The translations under genes were made by a program, and so were the position numbers. A DNA stretch of 7,981 nt from SZUA-117 sp964630795. GTDB lineage: Bacteria; Pseudomonadota; Gammaproteobacteria; Steroidobacterales; Woeseiaceae. Numbering within the stretch: position 1 is the first letter of the stretch; every line of letters starts with the position of its first letter. Under the pieces are notes generated by a model, which saw only the letters and a program-made list of their open reading frames with translations, was not told the DNA's origin and ran no database searches. The stretch lies in NCBI GenBank assembly GCA_964630795.1, contig CAZVWF010000100.1:1-7981 (forward strand), read 5' to 3'. Below, one piece after another: positions 7,115 to 7,981 of this stretch.

Positions 7115-7148
7115 AAATTGAGTTGCTCCACGACTCGCATTAGTAACC

Positions 7149-7981
7149 GTGCAGGAAGTCTTTAGTCGAATCGAAGCCTGGGTTCAGCTCCTGGGGCCTA
7201 ATGTCTACATCCAGGCGATCGCACTGGCATTCGTCTTTATTGTCATAGGCAGGATTGCCGAATTCTTCATTTCAAGGGTGGTCGCGAAGATCGCGGGACG
7301 TTCGAGCACGACGGTCGACGATGAACTTGTCGACCTGCTGCACAAGCCGATCTTTGTATCCTTCGTCTTGCTGGGACTGGCGCTCGCGACCGATCGAATC
7401 GGTCTGCCCGATACCCCGGCCTTTCTGACACAGGGCATCCTGAAGACGATTGCCATCGTCATCTGGTACAACTTCTTCCGCCATCTTTCCCGTGTCCTTC
7501 TGTCGGTACTGTCGCGCAGTCGCGGCAGCCGCCTGCACGCCAGCATGGTGCCGCTGGCGAATAACGTCCTGAAGATTACGCTGCTCGCACTGGCGATTTA
7601 TTTCGTCTTCCTGGCCTGGAATATCGACGTTGCCGCATGGCTTGCTGCCGCCGGTATTGTTGGTCTCGCGCTCAGCTTTGCCGCGCAGGACACACTGTCG
7701 AATCTGTTTGCCGGCCTGTCCATCGTTGCCGATGCGCCCTACAAGATCGGCGACTTCATCACCCTCGACTCGGGCGAGCGTGGCAAAGTCACCTACATCG
7801 GTTTGCGCAGCACGCGTATCCTGACGCGCGACGATGTCGAAATCACCATCCCTAACGGTGTGATCGGCAATGCGAAAATCATTAACGAGGCCGGTGGCCC
7901 TTCGGCCAGGCACCGCATTCGCGTTCCGGTCGGTGTCGCCTACGGCTCTGACATCGACCAGGTTGTCGAATGCCTGTCGAA
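7149..7981 (+). CDS. Mechanosensitive ion channel family protein (MscS), 3' end outside window
   Basis: The last gene runs off the window after 277 codons. It encodes an MscS-family channel, which opens under membrane tension to release solutes during hypo-osmotic shock. Hydrophobic helices are at about 20-41, 67-82, 97-110 and 138-157. The pore helix region is AAGIVGLALSFAAQDTLSNL (167-186), the most conserved part of the family, followed by the beta domain start YKIGDFITL (198-206) and RSTRILTRDDVEITIPNG (220-237). The beginning of the alpha/beta C-terminal domain (RVPVGVAYGSDIDQV, 258-272) is also present. The extra helices before the pore place it with the longer, YbdG/YnaI-like or small multi-helix members rather than minimal MscS. 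The GTG at 7149 is the only good start after the in-frame TGA at 7119; it has no Shine-Dalgarno, so it may depend on coupling to the SYLF gene. Confidence 0.92.
   Translation, partial: MQEVFSRIEAWVQLLGPNVYIQAIALAFVFIVIGRIAEFFISRVVAKIAGRSSTTVDDELVDLLHKPIFVSFVLLGLALATDRIGLPDTPAFLTQGILKTIAIVIWYNFFRHLSRVLLSVLSRSRGSRLHASMVPLANNVLKITLLALAIYFVFLAWNIDVAAWLAAAGIVGLALSFAAQDTLSNLFAGLSIVADAPYKIGDFITLDSGERGKVTYIGLRSTRILTRDDVEITIPNGVIGNAKIINEAGGPSARHRIRVPVGVAYGSDIDQVVECLS

Noticed and set aside
7272..7913. 213-codon open frame on the minus strand
   Set aside because: It is antisense to the MscS gene, whose plus-strand frame shows clear family motifs; the minus frame is rich in Gln, Asp and Arg and resembles nothing known to me.
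1..7981. Mobile element, CRISPR array or horizontally acquired island
   Set aside because: No transposase or integrase motif, no regularly spaced repeats, no tRNA boundary, and base composition looks even across the genes.

Overview
The window looks like a scaffold piece from a GC-rich Gammaproteobacterium, probably an assembled environmental genome. The clues are a proteobacterial P-II protein of GlnK type, a LemA plus M48 peptidase pair, a DmdC-type acyl-CoA dehydrogenase, and a run of exactly 100 N at 1848-1947 that marks a scaffolding join. A closer lineage cannot be fixed from the sequence alone. I see no mobile element, CRISPR array, tRNA or rRNA.

Left part, plus strand (1-1136): a complete short-chain dehydrogenase/reductase (SDR) followed 35 bases later by a P-II nitrogen regulator. 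No ammonium transporter gene is adjacent.

Middle part, minus strand (1145-3350), read right to left: an acyl-CoA dehydrogenase cut off by the N run, then the C-terminal part of a separate protein that I identify as a DNA-deoxyinosine (hypoxanthine) glycosylase of the uracil-DNA glycosylase superfamily, then a small VOC/glyoxalase-fold protein. The two partial genes happen to share a reading frame across the 100 N, which gives a false 607-residue fusion. The real gap must be several hundred bases.

Right part, plus strand (3634-7981): lemA, an HtpX-like M48 membrane metallopeptidase with a long C-terminal extension that ends in a TerB-like region, a secreted or lipid-binding SYLF (Ysc84/DUF500) protein, and an MscS-family mechanosensitive channel that runs off the window end. 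All four act at the membrane or envelope. LemA and the M48 peptidase are 27 bases apart and surely form an operon; the SYLF and MscS genes are 34 bases apart and probably form a second unit after a 154-base intergenic stretch.

No clearly new biological system is visible. The most useful observations are the hidden chimera across the gap, the unusual tail of the M48 peptidase, and the envelope gene cluster as a possible functional neighbourhood.
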